From Combretum micranthum (Eukaryota; Streptophyta; Magnoliopsida; Myrtales; Combretaceae), in NCBI GenBank assembly GCA_024138025.1, contig JAMXBD010000638.1:558001-622000 (forward strand): DNA of 64,000 nt, given 5' to 3'. Positions 25,101 to 37,442 of the stretch are shown piece after piece. The notes beneath the pieces are model-generated. The model ran no database searches and was not told where the DNA came from. It worked only from the letters and a program-made list of their open reading frames with translations. The position numbers were made by a program, and so were the translations under genes. The stretch's first letter is position 1. Every line of letters starts with the position of its first letter.

Positions 25101-26201
25101 TTGCTTCTAATTGTTGCTATTTCATCAGTTTGTTGTATTTTCATTAATGTGGGGATGATTTGACATGTTTAGATTGGGTTAGAGTAAGATTTGGATTGAC
25201 TTTTGTTGAATTGTTGGGGAAGTTTCAGCTCACATGATTCAAGAAGATCAAAGCCTTTAAAAAAAAATTTGCAAAACGTCTCCTACAAGTGTTTGTAATA
25301 TATATATATATATATTTATTTAGATATTATTTAGTTAAATTTTTGGGTAGTTTATTACACTAATAAGGTATAATTTAGCTAATATATGTAAGTTTATATA
25401 CAAAAAATATTTTTAATGGATCCTACAAGATGTTCAGTTTATCAAACAGTACAAATTTAAGTTTTAGTTTTACGTGATTATTTGTTTAAGAAAGATTTAT
25501 CTCCCGCGATTTAGGTTTTCTAAGCTTGTTGGGTCAATTTTCGTTTTAGGCTTTAAGGGCTTAAGAAAACCCTAATTTGAATATTGGTATAATTCAAATC
25601 TTTGTCTGAAGTCTAGATCTTGAGTTATATATCAGTTTATATTTTTATTGTGTATTTATAATTCTAACGGTTTATCTTAAGGTTGCCATTTTCTAACTAT
25701 AAACATATTGGATCGATTACTTAATATCGCCACAGATATATAAGCTAAATTAGTTATATATTTTAGATTTGGATACCCACTATGAAATCTTATCAATATA
25801 GTTTATTACTAACTAGGAATCTCAAATTTTAGGGTTCAAGTCCAAGTATAGGTTCATTACTACTCATTGTTTTAATCTCAACTCTATGTTGGATACAAAA
25901 GTAGTCACTTAATTTCTCTATTTAGGTTTTCCCCATTTAATCTATTTGTTTGACAAGGATTCGGGTTTGAAATTTGAAGTTTCCTTTAATTATATGTTGA
26001 ATTATCAATTCAAGATACGAAATCTCGTTTTTGATATTAGTTGGGGTCAAAGAAGTTCTTTATTTAATTTATGGATCCTAATCCGATCAAATTTAAATTA
26101 TGTATCTAATCTTAGGTTTTTGTTAGCTTCTAGGTTTACTAGTTAGTTCAAAATTTCTAATCTAGGGTCGTATCGTATGGTGGAAGTTTCCGGGGTTTAC
26201 A
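22158..26201 (-). mobile_element. Solo LTR, family C, nested in 18936-26289
   Basis: This 4,044-bp element runs from TGTCACGCCCCGAGGGTATCC to TTTCCGGGGTTTACA. Exact flanking duplications GCTCC are at 22153-22157 and 26202-26206. The termini are those of the other LTRs but the interior differs, with an extremely AT-rich block at about 23560-24470 and a GC-rich island at 24483-24545. A second, interrupted member starts at 55264 (shared 'aaacaggatctttt' block). No hairpin block and no coding region were found. Confidence 0.88.
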
Positions 26202-26294
26202 GCTCCTGCATGACTAAGGTTGTCATTCATTAGCTTTAATATTATACGCAGCGGACTGCCACGTTTAGGGTACCCTTTGGGGCGTGACAGGTTC

Positions 26295-28279
26295 TATCAT
26301 GGTGCCAAACTAAGCTACAAACTTAAATTCCATATTCCAATCAAACCATCAATCAAACTAAATAGGATAAAAAGATCAATTTTTCAATTCATTTCAATTT
26401 GGTTCAATTAATTTGAATTGACTCAATTCAATTTACAATTCATTTGATGGATTTTACCCATTCATAGCACACACATCATGATAATTTTTTACATCTACTC
26501 ATTTTAACTTTAGCCAAATAACAAAAGCAAAGATACATAATATTTTTATTAAATTAATACATAAGTATCATATTAAAATATTTATCAAATGGCATACAGG
26601 TTATGATTACATTTTAAGATAGTAGTCACTAGTAAAAAAGAGGTAAAATCTTTTTTCTTTTCATTTATTCATTTTATTGCTATATATTTATGTTTAAAAT
26701 AACAATTAATGCAGGAAAGTAAAAAGAAAAGAAAAAGAAACATAAGTAGCTAATATATTACCTACACTGAAAAAGAATATATTATATCACTAACCATGTG
26801 TCGACAATATGGATATACACGGATCCACTCTCATTCTTTTTAGCTTTCAGCTTTATGCAAAAGTCAATTGTTATCATCTCTAGTGCATTCTGCATCCGTA
26901 AGTTACTTTCCCCCTTCCATTGTTTTCAAGTGAATTGTCTATATTTGATTCATTTTATCTATTATTTGTAGTTTCGTCAAATCTTGCTCACAGAAAGATG
27001 TTTTGCTCAAGAAGGTATTCTTCTCGGTTTATCACAAATTATTTGATTATGTACTATGATTAGTTTTATTTCTTTTATTTTAATTTGGAAAACTGAATAA
27101 TATTATCTACATGTTGTACTGTTTCCACATAAGAATCAACTTTTTGTTGTTTTTACTAAATGGATCTCCCCCAATCTTTACTATTGATTGAAGCATGTGT
27201 TAATGAAAGATGTATCGACTTTTAAGGGAATAAAGATATATCTACAACGCATGGGAAATTAGCATGTCTTAAAAAAGCATCGATCATTAGTATGAGATGC
27301 AATATTGATTAACTTATATCATTATTTTCTTAATGCTAAATTATTATTTTTTTCTTTTTATCCATTATAGCAAATTCTTAATGATAATTAACCACCATAT
27401 TTTCATTTTTAATTAGAAAGTACAAGTATTATACATATATATATATATAGTTTGGTACATTACATGGTGCAAGGTTCATTTCCTGGAGAAAAAAAGATTC
27501 ATAATACAAACAAAAAATGAAAACAAAAAAAATTAGTAAGACAATGCATGTTTTATTCAAGTGTAATTATACCTAAAATTTCAACATTTCATGCATGGAT
27601 GAAACTATCTATACCAATAAGTTTCCCTTGTTTATATGCTATTACCAAATAATTAAATAAAATGCATTTAGATACATCCTTTTAAGAAAAATGAATTCAA
27701 TTTTATTAATGTTTTTGTTAGTTTCATTTATATGTTGACCTGACATCATTTAAAATTTTAATAAAGATACAAGCTGTTTCTCAATATTATAGTGGCATAA
27801 GAGAGTTTAAAAAGAAAATTAATCTTTATGCTAATACTTATAAAAACCTTTATGCATTTACAAAGTATGAAAATGGTACGTTGTCTTATTTTATCTAAAA
27901 ATTACATAAGGAAAATATCCATTCATTGTAGGCTTTTTATGTTTATAGGTGTTGATTAAAAAATAATAGTGAGATGCCTCCATAATATATATTTCCAGAA
28001 ATTAAGTAATGCATATGCTAAAAGATGTTGTTATTAAATATCTACATTAGTTTGGCTTGGTCAATATTAGGTTTCGTCTAACTCTTTTACTAATGTTACT
28101 TTTATTTTGAAGCAATATTTGCATAAATTTTAAATAATGTGATTTCAAAGTGAATATTGTAGCATATGGAATTTATTTTCATGAAGGATATAAGACAATT
28201 AATCAATACTTTATGGTTTCTTATTTCATATACAATGTATTTTATTTTACTTTATTTTATTTATTTATTTGTTTATTTT
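26295..28279. other. Non-coding CACTA spacer or intron; possible CACTA terminus
   Basis: No reliable reading frame is visible in these roughly 2 kb. Host CACTA sequence resumes after the GGTTC duplication. CACTAGTAAAAAAGAGG at 26627-26643 resembles a CACTA terminal inverted repeat, but no matching inverted end was found in the window. A (TA)n run lies at about 27436-27450. The end (28230-28279) is T-rich and finishes TTTTGAAG just before the next coding block, consistent with an intron 3' end. Confidence 0.45.
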
Positions 28280-28524
28280 TGAAGATGAAGGAAACCCTAT
28301 TGCTTGCAAATGCTAAGAAGGCACAAAGGAAAGTAAAAGATTTACAAGTAAGGGACAAGAATGATCAGATTGCTAGAACCATGGTTTGAAAGATACATAG
28401 AAGTTCCTTAGAGAAGACAAGTCCATTAAAATCAACCTATTCAATTTACAAGGCACTAACATCTCTTAACAAGAGACTGTTTTTTAAGAAATCAAGGAAG
28501 GTATTACAAAACTATCTTCCACAT
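28280..28524 (+). pseudogene. CACTA second gene (TNP1/Transposase_24 type), 5' exon remnant
   Basis: The possible exon starts after a T-rich tract ending in AG at 28284. It encodes a lysine-rich stretch (MKETLLLANAKKAQRKVKDL, then VRDKNDQIARTMV) followed by a TGA at about 28387. It continues in the same frame as SLEKTSPLKSTYSIYKALTS, LNKRLFFKKSRKVLQNYLPH up to the LTR at 28525. There is no diagnostic domain here. Assignment to the Transposase_24-type gene rests on position, strand and continuity across the LTR into 33419. Basic, low-complexity N-terminal regions are common in these proteins. One stop plus a frame change across the junction argues for decay. Confidence 0.5.
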
Positions 28525-31500
28525 TGTCACGCCCCGAAGGGTACCCTAAACGTGGTAGTCCGTTGTACACAATATTAAAGCCTAAGAATGACCACCTCAG
28601 TCACGCGAAAGCTTCCATATTATGTACAAGGCGTCTAACACATAAAGGAGACACATTGGAATGATACATTTTATGTTGATACAATTGAGTAACAATGTAA
28701 AGAAAATAAAATCCACTATACTTTCGATACAAACCACTATACTTCAAAATACAAATCATTCAACTTCAATTACATTCATCCACAGACTTCCCTACATAAC
28801 TATTATAAAAAATCATAAAACTAGCTGATAACTTGAAACATTCGTATTCTTTGCCGAAATCCTAGAGTCATTCCTGGCTCCAACCAATTCGGTCCCCACT
28901 TTGCATTCTTGAAATAACCTGTTCATTTAAACAACTATTGGGGTATAAGTTACACTAGCTTAGTGAGAATTCCCTTAGTTCCGTACCATAACAAGCAAGT
29001 TAAAATCAATTATATGCTATGCATGAACAAACACGTGAGCAGGCAATTATGCATGGGTATCCGGAACCCACACACAGAATGGATTTACGCCCTCCGTATC
29101 TTGGGTTAAGGATGGTATTGAAGTCTACACGACTGCTGCTAGTCCCCAAGCCCTCGGCTCATAGCACTCGCCTCGGCTAGGCTCACACATGGAATGCATC
29201 CTCGATGCGCCTTAGTTTCCTATGAATGAGCTCTGATCCCGGGTCTCATTATCCAAACGAGTCCTCGGACCATACCGATCAACCTGCGTAGGAGTAGCAC
29301 GCTACCAAATGCAATATGTCCGGTGCGATGCATGATCAATTTACTTTTTGGTTAGGTCAAAATATTTATACATTCTTTAGAGTGACCAGCCAATATCATA
29401 CACATAATAGAAATAATATGAACGGTGCAGTTATCCAATCAAATCGTGGTTTCGATATGCTTTAGTATTCTTTGGCATACATTCATCACAGTCTCATCAT
29501 ATATCCCATCCCCGTTCATATCGATTTTTATCTTGTTCCTATAATTCTAATGCAACTAGCTACAAGCACAGACAAGGTAACAAAATGAGGAGAAAACTCA
29601 CTCGGCCATTGGATCACCGGTCTTCTAGTAATAGTAATCCGGTGGTAGGGAATCGTCGAATTCGGGATCACCTAAAAAGGAAGAAATACTCTAATAAGTA
29701 TTTCAACTCAAACTAATCTCAACGAGCTTATACAAACTATCAAATTCGTAATTCTTATCCTAAGCGGGAATTCCAACTTAAAACGGCCATAACTTGGTCA
29801 TTTTAACTCGGAATCTCACAAATTATATATCGATTTCTATCTACTTCGAAAGATCTATCTAATTATAATATTATATTTAAGTTTTGAAAACATTTAGGTC
29901 TCGGAACAGAGGGATCAGATCTGATCAGTAACGATTTCTGATTCCGAAAAATAGTTTTGTAAATGTTTGTAATGTTCTTACTATATAAATTAGCTATACA
30001 TGCGATATGAGTGATTTCCTAACATGAATGGCATGAAATGAGTTTCATGTATGCATGGTCTTGATGATTTTTTTGGTAAAAGAAAATTTTGGAACTCTTT
30101 ATTTTGCAAGACTTCAACAATAACTACTTTTTGAAAAATCTAGTTTTCTAACTTTGATCATTTCCATTTGTTTTATATTTATTACTTAAGAAAATATAAT
30201 TATTTTTGTTAAAATTGAGTCTTCATTATATATATTACTTATGAGCTTCATTTCTACATAAAAATTTCCATTTTACACTTTGTAAATATGTTTTCCAATA
30301 TAATTTACTCAAAAATCCGAATTTTAGAAAATCTACTTTTTGAATGATTCATTTGGGGAAAACTTGTTTAAAGCATTAAAATTTAAGGCTTTACTATATC
30401 AATTACCCAAGGACTTCATTTAACACATAAAACTTGCAATTTGAGCTCAAATACTAAGTGATTACTTATGCATCATCTCAAATTACGAATTTGACAATTG
30501 ATCACTAACTCAAAATTTTTCATTTTAATTCCATTACTTGTTTAACACCTTACTCATGCCTAAACTCATTTTAACTTGTAAAAATCATTGCTTAATGATA
30601 TCTATTACCTATATACTCCATTTTTCACATAAAACATGAGTTTTGGAGTTGATAAATGGGTTTTAAAAATGGGTATTGGTTGAGATCCGAATTTACAAAA
30701 TTCATTTTGGAATATTCCTTTTGATAAAATCTATCTAAACTTATGAAAATCCATTCCTTACATATCCTATCCTAAGAGCCTTTCATTTCTTAAACAAAAA
30801 CTTCATTTTTGAGTTGGAAAACATGTTTTTAAAATATGCCTTGGCCAAAATCCGAAAATGACATTTTTATTTTGAAAATAACTTTTGAAATTCACATTAG
30901 ATTCTTATAAAAAGAAGTCTTGATGATATACATATATTAAGCCTTCATTTTCTTAAGAAAATTACATTTTGACACTTGGAAAGTGGTTTTTAAATATTGG
31001 TCTTGCCAAAATACGAATTTCACAAATTTTGTTCAAGTTCAAATCTAAAGTCTACACATAATATGAACATACACCTAGATGAAACCCATGAAAACAAACT
31101 TTAAACTCATAGATCTAAACTTTGCTCATCAAAATTACTCATTTATGTTATCTATACCCTAAGCCCTTCATTTTAAATGAAAAATACACATTTTGAAGTT
31201 GAAAAACCACTTTTCTAATATGGTTCCATTTTCATCCGAATTTTCAAAAGTTGTTTTTTGTTGAAAATAAAATAGATCTTGAGTTTCCTACAACTTTCCT
31301 ACCATCATCATGCTATTACAAGTCATCCATGAACATAAAACAAAGTCTAATGCATCTTATGAACTCAAAACTCTAGATCTAGTTTTCTAAACTAGTTTTA
31401 AATGCATGAACACATGAGAATGATATATGCATAGGTCATAAGTAATAACAAGAATAATAACTTAAATAGCAAGATCTATGGCATAAACAAAAATCAAAGC

Positions 31501-33413
31501 TACAAAAAGTTAGATCTATAAAATGTAACAACTTTAAACAAGAAAATAATAACAATGCAAGATAATGATAATGGAGAAGAGGGGTGTTTCATTTTTGGCA
31601 TCATCATCCTTAGCTTTTAAGCTAATGGAATGTCATTTGATGCATGAAACTCTCATTATACTTTACCTATATCACCTATGGAAGCTTAAAAAGAAGGTTT
31701 ACTTAAGAAATCTTCAAGAAATATGTGTAGGAGCTCCAAAAAAAAAAAAAAAGGGGCAGCAAGGTTTTTGTAAGAACAAGAGAGAAAGAAGAAAGAAAGA
31801 GAGGAAAAGAGGGAGTAAAAGAGATAGGGTTTCAAATGAATGAAAAGGAATAAATGAAAGGCATTAAGTGGAGAGAGAGAGAGAGGAGGGTATTAAATGA
31901 AAAAGAAAAAAAATAAAACAAGAGCAGAATTTTGGGGGTGTTTCCACGTGAAAGAGAGAGAGAATAGAGAGGGCTTGTTTGAATTTTTGACTAAAAATTG
32001 GATTGTGTAATAAATGGTGTGTGTAGCTTCTTTAAGAAGGAGTAGAATACAATTAATTTAGTCAAAAATGGAGTAAATCAAAGGACAATGGCAGCCAAAA
32101 GAAAGAAAAATCTGCCATGAAGTGATATAATAAAGTGTAAAAAGATTGAAGTGAAAAGGAAGTGATATGTGTAAGGTGTACTTGAAAGTATGGGTTGTAA
32201 AAGTACTTTCTTAATTAAATAAATTAAAATAAAATAAAATTGAAATTTTTATTCCAAATATTTGCAGCAGATTTTTCATAATTAAAATTAAATAATTATT
32301 TGAATTATTTTAGTATTTTAACAATTATGTTACCGGTATGATCAAAATACGCGAATATGGGCTATAAATAATATTTTTATAACCCGAAAAATTCTAAAAA
32401 AATTATTTTATGAAAATAAAAATATTTTTAAAATATTTTTCAATTATTAAATTAATTTATTTTATTTTTAGTATCGGGTCTTAAACAAAATCTGATCCCG
32501 TAAAGACCCGAAACGAACTAAATTTTAGAAAAACAAAATTTTCTATAACATATAAAATATTTATCTAAAATATAAGACTTTATAAGAATAACAAAATTTT
32601 GTAATGAAATAAAAATGAATAGTGCAAAAGACTAATCAATCACCGGTAATAACGAAAATACGATAAAAAGGTTATAACTGTAACTTTTATAACCCGAAAA
32701 ATTATATAACTGATATATTTGGAAATCTTATGAAATTACGAGTCTAACGGTACTATTGGTATATTTTTTATATCTCGAGCCCCAGGACACGCTTTTCGAA
32801 GTCTGTATCCGAACGGGTTCGAAATAGGTCAAAAATTTAACAATCTGATATTTTTAAATAAACTTATATTACTATGAGCTATTCTATATATTTAAACTAC
32901 ATCTTGGCCTCTAGGGTTAGAGGCACTAGATTGCCGGACTTACACTATTGTATTCCGGTTAGGGTTTCCGGGTGATTTTCCAGTTTAGACCTTTGCCAAT
33001 TTGGAAACTGATATTTATGTTCATACAACATATTTAATTTGAGAAGTTTATTTTAAATTTTATTTTTGTAAGTATTTATTATCTTTTAACGTTTTCGGAA
33101 TTTTTGAATTGGTTTTCATTTTCGAAAGTAAATCGTTATTTACTTTTTAATAATTTGTTTTTGGGCTTTATATTACCCGTTTTTATAAGTCGGAGTTAAA
33201 TATGGAATTTTTCGTACGTAGTGGTTTTGAATTTGAAGACCACTGAGTTCTTATTTTATTTTTGAGGATTTTCATTTTCTCATGATTAAGAAATTTTTGG
33301 ATTTATTCATAGTTTAGGACTTGTCGAAATTCGGTTTTAATTTGGAGTGATTTTTAGGGTTTATTTTCGAAGTTCACATTGGAATTATTTACTGAAATTT
33401 TCCGGGGCTTACA
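28525..33413 (-). mobile_element. Solo LTR, family B, 4.9 kb
   Basis: This 4,889-bp element runs from TGTCACGCCCCGAAGGGTACCC to TTCCGGGGCTTACA. Exact flanking duplications CACAT are at 28520-28524 and 33414-33418. The interior resembles the partial copy at 1-2144. It shares with family A the conserved core around 29770-29850 (AACGGCCATAACTTGGTCAT). Purine-rich, A-rich and AGAGAG stretches lie near 31738-31980. No polymerase sequence or conserved reading frame was found. Confidence 0.88.
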
Positions 33414-33418
33414 CACAT

Positions 33419-34747
33419 CGTATTCAAGAAAAGTCGTAGTGCCAAAATTTCGTAGAGAAAAAGGAAAATCAACAGAAAATGCTAATCTAGAAGATAGGGG
33501 CAAGGATTGGTATCCTGAAGATGAGAAAAGTAATTTTGATACAGAATCTGAAAAGTGAAAACCAGAATACTATTGCAAATGAAGCCCAAGTTGCAAATGA
33601 AGGCAAGTATTCCTTTTTATGATTTTATTTACCCATTTATGAAACTTATTAATACACATAGTAGGATTCATAAATATTATATCTTAGTTTCTTTTTTTTT
33701 TTTGTGGTTTAATAAATAGCTACTAATTTTTTTTAGGTCCTTCTAAGAAAAGAGATCCCTCCAAATATAAGCATATTCATGCCTAAGGATTAGAAGAGTG
33801 TAAGACTATTATTATCAATAACAAAGGAAAACCTATTGGTGATAATAAAATATGTAACGACTTCAGTCGTATCTTGATTCAATAGCTCGTAACTCAAAGT
33901 TTATTCAACTCACAATTGAAAATTGGACCAAGTTTCCACAAAAAGAAAAGGAAAAGTTGTGGAAAGAAAATGAAAAGTTGTGGAAATATATAAATGTAGG
34001 TTTACTTGAATACTCTCTTTTGTGTGTATAAACTAATCATAAACTCACGTGGTAACTCATTTTAATTGTTTGCAGGACAAGTGTATCATTCCAAATGGTG
34101 CTAAGAAGTGGGTATTTAATACCATTGTTGCTTAATGGAGAGTATATAAATCAAGATTGAAAAATAGGTACTTGACTAAGTACAAAAACTTTGTAAAAAG
34201 AGTACAGAATTGACCCCCTAATATCCCTTTAGACCTTTTCACAAGATTACTTCAATATTAAGAGAAGGAAGAAGTCAAGGTAAAAGCTTGTTTTGTATAT
34301 TCAAATATGATAGCCTAGTTTAGCATATATTTCATTTTTGTCATTTTCAAAATTGTAGAATATTAGTAAGAAAAACAAGAAGAATTGTCAAAAGCTAAAA
34401 AATGGCCATAGAGTTGGTCCGAAAAGCTTTGCGAGGGTACGGTTAGAGAAGAATTAGTGAGGTTTTTTTTTTATTTATATACAAGAATATATATTATGTT
34501 TCATGATGTTGTGATTGCATTCTTAAATAAATATTGGTTATATTAAACGGTATAATTAATTAAGGTATACATTTCAAAATAATGACCTAGTTTAATGTAC
34601 TTTCCTTTTTATATGCAAATATATCATAAGATTTATAAGTTCTTTCTTTTCATTTTTAGATAGCTGATAAGGGGAATAAAGAAGAACCATCAAGCATGAA
34701 GATCAAGAGGAAAAGCAGCACTTGATGAAGATACTGCTCAAAAGATT
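33419..34747 (+). pseudogene. CACTA Transposase_24/TNP1-type gene, central exons (decayed)
   Basis: Several short exons with plausible GT/AG borders carry the plant Transposase_24 pattern. The first (33419-about 33570) encodes SRKVVVPKFRREKGKS and an acidic stretch ending in a stop. From 33738, GPSKKRDPSKYKHIHA*GLEE and NNKGKPIGDN match the conserved N-terminal block. 34076-34279 encodes IPNGAKKWVFNTIVA*WRVY, KSRLKNRYLTKY and PPNIPLDLFTRLLQY*E. 34359-34460 encodes KNKKNCQKLKNGHRVGPKSF and ARVR. A short exon at 34659-34747 follows. Stops replace expected tryptophans (A*WRVY, QY*E). TNP1-like proteins bind sub-terminal repeats of CACTA elements. This copy is non-functional. Confidence 0.82.
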
Positions 34748-34911
34748 GTAAGTAAAATCTCAAAATGAATTTAGAATTTGACATTGAGATGGTGCTTCAT
34801 GTTAATAAGAGAAGAATATCATGTTATGATAATTGAATGCCCATGAAACATATATATGTAATTATTAGTTTAAAAAATATTAGTAATTATGTTTTTCCTT
34901 TTTTCTGTGTG

Positions 34912-35274
34912 TCTAATCTATTAGCATTTATATGTATTTCTTTTCCTTAAATAGCTAATCATGTTTTTATCCTATTCATTGGTTTAAAAGATGTGATAAA
35001 TTCATTATCAGAGTTTGAGTCTAATTTTTTTTTCCTAACTATTGGGATTTTCTGAAGAAATGTAATGTAGGTAGTTCAACTAGGGATGTAACCTATCTAA
35101 TCTTGTAGCATTTATATGTATTTCTTTTCCTTAAATAGCTAATCGTGTTTTTATCCTATTCATTGGTTTAAAAGATGTGATAAATTCATTATCAGAGTTT
35201 GAGTCTATTTTTTTTTCTAACTATTGGGATTTTCTGAAGAAATATAATGTAGGTAGTTCAACTAAGGATGCAAC
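34912..35274. repeat. Tandem duplication (~184 bp) ending in hAT terminal bases
   Basis: Two direct copies with offset 184 are present, at 34912-35093 and 35096-35274. They are nearly identical from TCTAATCT through CATTGGTTTAAAAGATGTG to GTAGTTCAACTA(G/A)GGATG(T/C)AACC. The last 12-13 bases of each copy equal the hAT terminal repeat, although only the second copy is attached to a hAT element. Confidence 0.85.
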
Positions 35275-36659
35275 CGGATCGACCATTATCGGGTTTCCAA
35301 CCCACCCAATATGGTAAAAGCCCTTTAGGGTTGAACCCTATAGGGTTTTAGAATTGGGTTTGGATTTGACATAAAAACCTTATAGGGTTATAAGGTCGGG
35401 TTTGGATACTACTTAAAACCCAACAAATACCTGACCCGTTAGTCATGTAACAAAAAGAAAACATTTGTATAATTCATAATTGTATTGTAAATGTAAACTT
35501 AAATAGACTGAAAATTAAAAAGGAAACCCTACACTCTTCTCTATCTCTACACCACATCTCAACTCCCCTATTCTCCAGCTCCTGTCCGTCTCTTCTCTCT
35601 TATCCATGGTCTCTCACTCTCTCTCATCTTGTCATGGTGTCCAGTTTCCCCTCTCGCCATTGTGTCTAGTCTTCTTCCTCCTCCAATGTCGCTCTCAGTC
35701 TGCATTCCGCTTAGTCTACCTCTAGACTTTGCCGTCGCATATAGCTCTTCATAGTCATTCAGCCATCATCATCATCCAGCCATCCATCGTCGTCTAGTGT
35801 ATCTTCTTCCTCTTCGAGCCTCGATGTTTCTCCTCCTCTTCAACCACAGTCATCATCGAGCCCATCATCGTCGTCCAGCCTATCATCGCCGTCCAACAGT
35901 CATTGTCATCGAGCATCGTCATCGTTTAACTTTAGTAGTCATTGTCATCCAACAGTCTCAAAGTCGGTGCTTCGCCTCTAGCCAGCAGGTAAAAGCTCAC
36001 TTGCTCTCTCTCTCTCTCTTTCTCTCTCGTATGTTTCACTATTTCTAGTGCTTTCCAAGGTTGGATTTCAATTTCCAATCTCTCAATCTTTTCATTTCCC
36101 ATAATTTGACTTTTTAAGTCTTGTTCATTTATTGGTACGTTTTCCTTTGTTTCATTAAATTTGTCCTTTTATAAAATTTGTTAAATTAGATGACAGTCAA
36201 TACCTCCGTTGGATTTTTATTAGAAATAACAATCCATGAGAAGTGTTAGGGGTAGGAATATGTCATATGTTGTCATTACGGATTGTAATTTATAATGAAT
36301 AAGTCCAACTATATCATGTGTTTAGTCTTGGCATATTTAAAGTATGCACTCACTATGTTTATCAAAGAGATTACACTTGTGACCGATATGACCTATTTAA
36401 TAAGCTGCATTCATCTTGTTTCTGCTAGCATGCTTGTATGAGTGCATCAATAACTGATGGTTAGGCGAGTAATTGGGCTGATAATCTGGCGAGTAACCAG
36501 GTAGGTATCGGGTTTTAGGGTAAACCTTATAGGGTAGGTTTGGATCTAGAAGGAAAACCCTATAGGGTTGTAGGGTTGTGTTTGGCATGCCTTATAGTTT
36601 AGCGGGTTCGGGTTTAGGTTTATATGACCTACGTGAAACCCCACTTAGTTGTATCCCTA
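35263..36659. mobile_element. Non-autonomous hAT element, 1.4 kb
   Basis: The ends are TAAGGATGCAACC on the left and GTTGTATCCCTA on the right, imperfect inverted repeats of the plant hAT type. The flanks AGTTCAAC (35255-35262) and AGTCCAAC (36660-36667) match at 7 of 8 positions, the hAT 8-bp duplication. Both sub-terminal regions carry the perfect palindrome AACCCTATAGGGTT (35334-35347 and 36556-36569) and further TATAGGGTT copies. The interior (35520-36030) is pyrimidine-rich with TCATCGTCGTCCAGCC-like repeats. No transposase domain (hATC/RNase H-like) is visible, so it is non-autonomous. It sits in an intron of the CACTA second gene. Confidence 0.85.
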
Positions 36660-36667
36660 AGTCCAAC

Positions 36668-37442
36668 AAATAAAGAAAATATGGGAAGACATCCATCATC
36701 TATTAAAATTAGCATTTTCATGATTGAATATTGGTTTTAAAAATTATAACTAATAATAAGAGAATATTATCTCATTTCTAGCTTCTTTATGTCATTTAAT
36801 TAGCAATAAAACTAAAAGGAAAAATGCACGGATTAGATAGGTTAACTGTTTATAATAAGTTAACTATTTATAATATCTACACACTTCATTTAATTTAAAT
36901 GCACTAACTTTTATGTATAAGAAGAATTTCAGGCTTAAAATTATAATAACCAAAATATATAAAATCATATCTCTTAAGGGAAATTGCTTTTTTAGTTTAT
37001 TTTAGTTAATAAGATGTTGCAATATTATATAGGTAGTGTGTCCATTGACTTTCTCTATATATTTGTGTGTGTGTGTGTGTGTGTGTGTGAATTGACAAGG
37101 TTAAAAATTAATATAGAAGGTTATTTTTGGCAATTGTGATGGGTTTGAAGAAGATGAATTCATGTACATATATATTATGCTCCTTATTTAGCTTTTTAAG
37201 ATCTGCATTAATGTCTTTTTTTTATTATGTTGATTTGTTAGTGCCCTGTAATGTACCTTCATTTTTTCTGCATAAAACTTTATGTTTTTAGGGACGTAAG
37301 TATAAAGACTATAAGCAACTTGATGTTGCTTTTCTTATAAATAAATTTTATAATACTTCCATTTATTTGTTGGTTTTCAATGTTTTATTGAAATTCTCCA
37401 CTTATTTATCTAGAAATAAATTTCTGTTGTTTGCAAATATAG
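36668..37442. other. Non-coding CACTA intron with (TG)n
   Basis: This AT-rich stretch shows no reading frame. It carries a (TG)n microsatellite at 37064-37089 and ends TTTGCAAATATAG, a possible intron 3' end before the next coding block. Confidence 0.55.

Larger units (their letters stand above)
18936..26289 (+). mobile_element. Solo LTR, family A, with a nested reverse LTR
   Basis: It starts TGTAAACCCCCAAAG and ends GGGTACCCTTTGGGGCGTGACA. The flanks are an exact 5-bp duplication, GGTTC at 18931-18935 and 26290-26294. Net length without the nested LTR (22158-26201) and one of its target copies is about 3.3 kb. TATA-like CTATAATACC is at 19631-19640, and a CGCCGGCCAT motif is near 19550. The hairpin block is near 20022-20105 and the conserved core near 20940-21010. 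There is no polymerase sequence, so this is a recombined solo LTR. Confidence 0.9.
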
